From assembly GCA_017428625.1 (NCBI GenBank), contig JAFRQM010000056.1:82784-146783 (forward strand): a DNA stretch of 64,000 nt. Reading direction: 5' to 3'. Every line of letters starts with the position of its first letter. Positions within the stretch are counted from its first letter, which is position 1. The DNA comes from Clostridia bacterium. Lineage in GTDB: Bacteria > Bacillota > Clostridia > Oscillospirales > Acutalibacteraceae. A program made the translations under genes and the position numbers. Below, one piece after another: positions 63,704 through 64,000 of the stretch. The notes under the pieces are model-generated. The model did no database searches and was not told the DNA's origin. It saw only the letters and a list, made by a program, of their open reading frames with translations.

Positions 63704-63782
63704 CAAAGGGGAATGGCAAATATCCTCAAACTCCCGTTTTCGCATTTTTGCCTTTTCCGTTCCCCTTTTGGATTACCCCCGG

Positions 63783-63821
63783 CGATTGAAATCTTCAAAA
63801 CCGCTGTTTTGATTTCAATCG
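63783..63821. repeat. Long hairpin, 11-bp arms plus inner stem
   Basis: CGATTGAAATC (63783-63793) and GATTTCAATCG (63811-63821) are perfect complements; inside, AAAAC and GTTTT extend the stem. 80 bp beyond the oriT. Might act as a single-strand origin or a recombination site. Confidence 0.6.
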
Positions 63822-63823
63822 TG

Positions 63824-63869
63824 AATTGTCGGCTGTTTCATATTGTATCATTTTCGATTGCCGACAATT
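63824..63869. repeat. 10-bp perfect inverted repeat containing direct-repeat copy 2
   Basis: AATTGTCGGC (63824-63833) and GCCGACAATT (63860-63869); the loop holds TTTCATATTGTATCA (63836-63850), the second copy of the 15-bp direct repeat. No gene is convincing in 62934-64000; this stretch holds only the dyads, hairpins, repeats and oriT listed here. Confidence 0.65.
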
Positions 63870-64000
63870 TTATATTTTCCACTCATCCATCCAATGAATT
63901 TGCGGATAGTCATTTTCAAAAGAAATCGGCAGCCAGACATATCGGGCGACTGATGTATTTTCTCCGACATTGCCGGGCTTTGGTTTAGGGATGGAATTAA

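Larger units (their letters stand above)
61513..64000. mobile_element. Integrative mobilizable element (MobV type), right part outside window
   Basis: Everything after the tRNA-Ser 3' end looks foreign to the metabolic genes on the left: a MobV relaxase, a matching oriT, small AT-rich ORFs and dyad-rich noncoding DNA. tRNA 3' ends are standard targets of tyrosine recombinases. No integrase, replication gene or second attachment site is visible before base 64000, so the right boundary and the integration enzyme are outside the window. Confidence 0.7.

Noticed and set aside
1..64000. CRISPR arrays, rRNA genes, intact insertion sequences
   Set aside because: No regularly spaced direct repeats, rRNA-like sequence or transposase motifs were found on reading.

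Overview
The window reads as a chromosome segment of a low-to-mid GC Gram-positive anaerobe of the class Clostridia, probably a gut Oscillospirales/Ruminococcaceae-type bacterium. The support is: AGGAGG-type ribosome binding sites, frequent TTG and GTG starts, sigma-A style TTGACA/TATAAT promoters, a complete S10-spc-alpha ribosomal operon with a clostridial KOW-domain gene between map and infA, zinc-type S14, S4 and L36, lipoproteins with Thr/Ser-rich linkers, an aldo/keto reductase carrying two 4Fe-4S clusters, and a MobV mobile element. No species can be named from the sequence.

Layout. 1-5.6 kb: the 3' part of a ferredoxin-fused aldo/keto reductase, a DUF4097-type lipoprotein, and a sugar-metabolism cassette of two Gfo/Idh/MocA oxidoreductases flanking two TIM-barrel isomerases. 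5.7-10.1 kb: thioredoxin-like lipoprotein, histidine phosphatase, XRE regulator, CAP-like membrane protein and a PHP-fold protein with altered metal ligands. 10.1-13.8 kb (minus): the ylxM-ffh-rpsP-khpA-rimM-trmD operon with a perfect sigma-A promoter. 13.8-14.1 kb: an AT-rich gap holding a tight cluster of DnaA boxes. 14.1-19.7 kb: beta-CASP nuclease, purC, purB and a large secreted alpha/beta-hydrolase-like protein. 20.0-35.3 kb: promoter, about 300 nt of structured leader, then rpsJ through rplQ with secY, map, infA and rpoA; adk is missing from its usual place. 35.4-41.0 kb (minus): topB followed by an orphan peptide-binding lipoprotein, a degenerate GH5-like protein and a lipoprotein. 41.2-49.2 kb (plus): rmuC, a GH3 beta-glucosidase, a giant secreted metallophosphoesterase and an HD hydrolase. 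49.2-53.5 kb (minus): carAB. 53.7-61.3 kb: SGNH lipoprotein, two more metallophosphoesterases, a DUF1015 gene and a GNAT / Imm32-like / alpha/beta-hydrolase / SGNH operon. 61.4-64.0 kb: tRNA-Ser(GGA) followed by the end of an integrative mobilizable element with a MobV relaxase, its oriT and an unusual dyad-rich noncoding region.

How the parts work together. The two divergent housekeeping blocks (SRP/ribosome maturation leftward, ribosomal proteins rightward) supply translation and the secretion path (Ffh, SecY) used by the many exported proteins here. The right half is rich in predicted surface hydrolases (phosphoesterases, SGNH and alpha/beta hydrolases, GH3), consistent with glycan, phosphate and ester scavenging.

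Most notable: a pMV158-like MobV oriT whose nick-site decamer matches exactly; two genes (rmuC and the DUF1015 gene) whose best start is ACG, each exactly 9 nt after a Shine-Dalgarno; a PHP protein with three metal-ligand His positions changed to Arg/Lys; a DnaA-box cluster away from dnaA between divergent essential operons; a secreted phosphoesterase with a second, inactivated catalytic domain; and a C-terminal motif shared by two secreted proteins.
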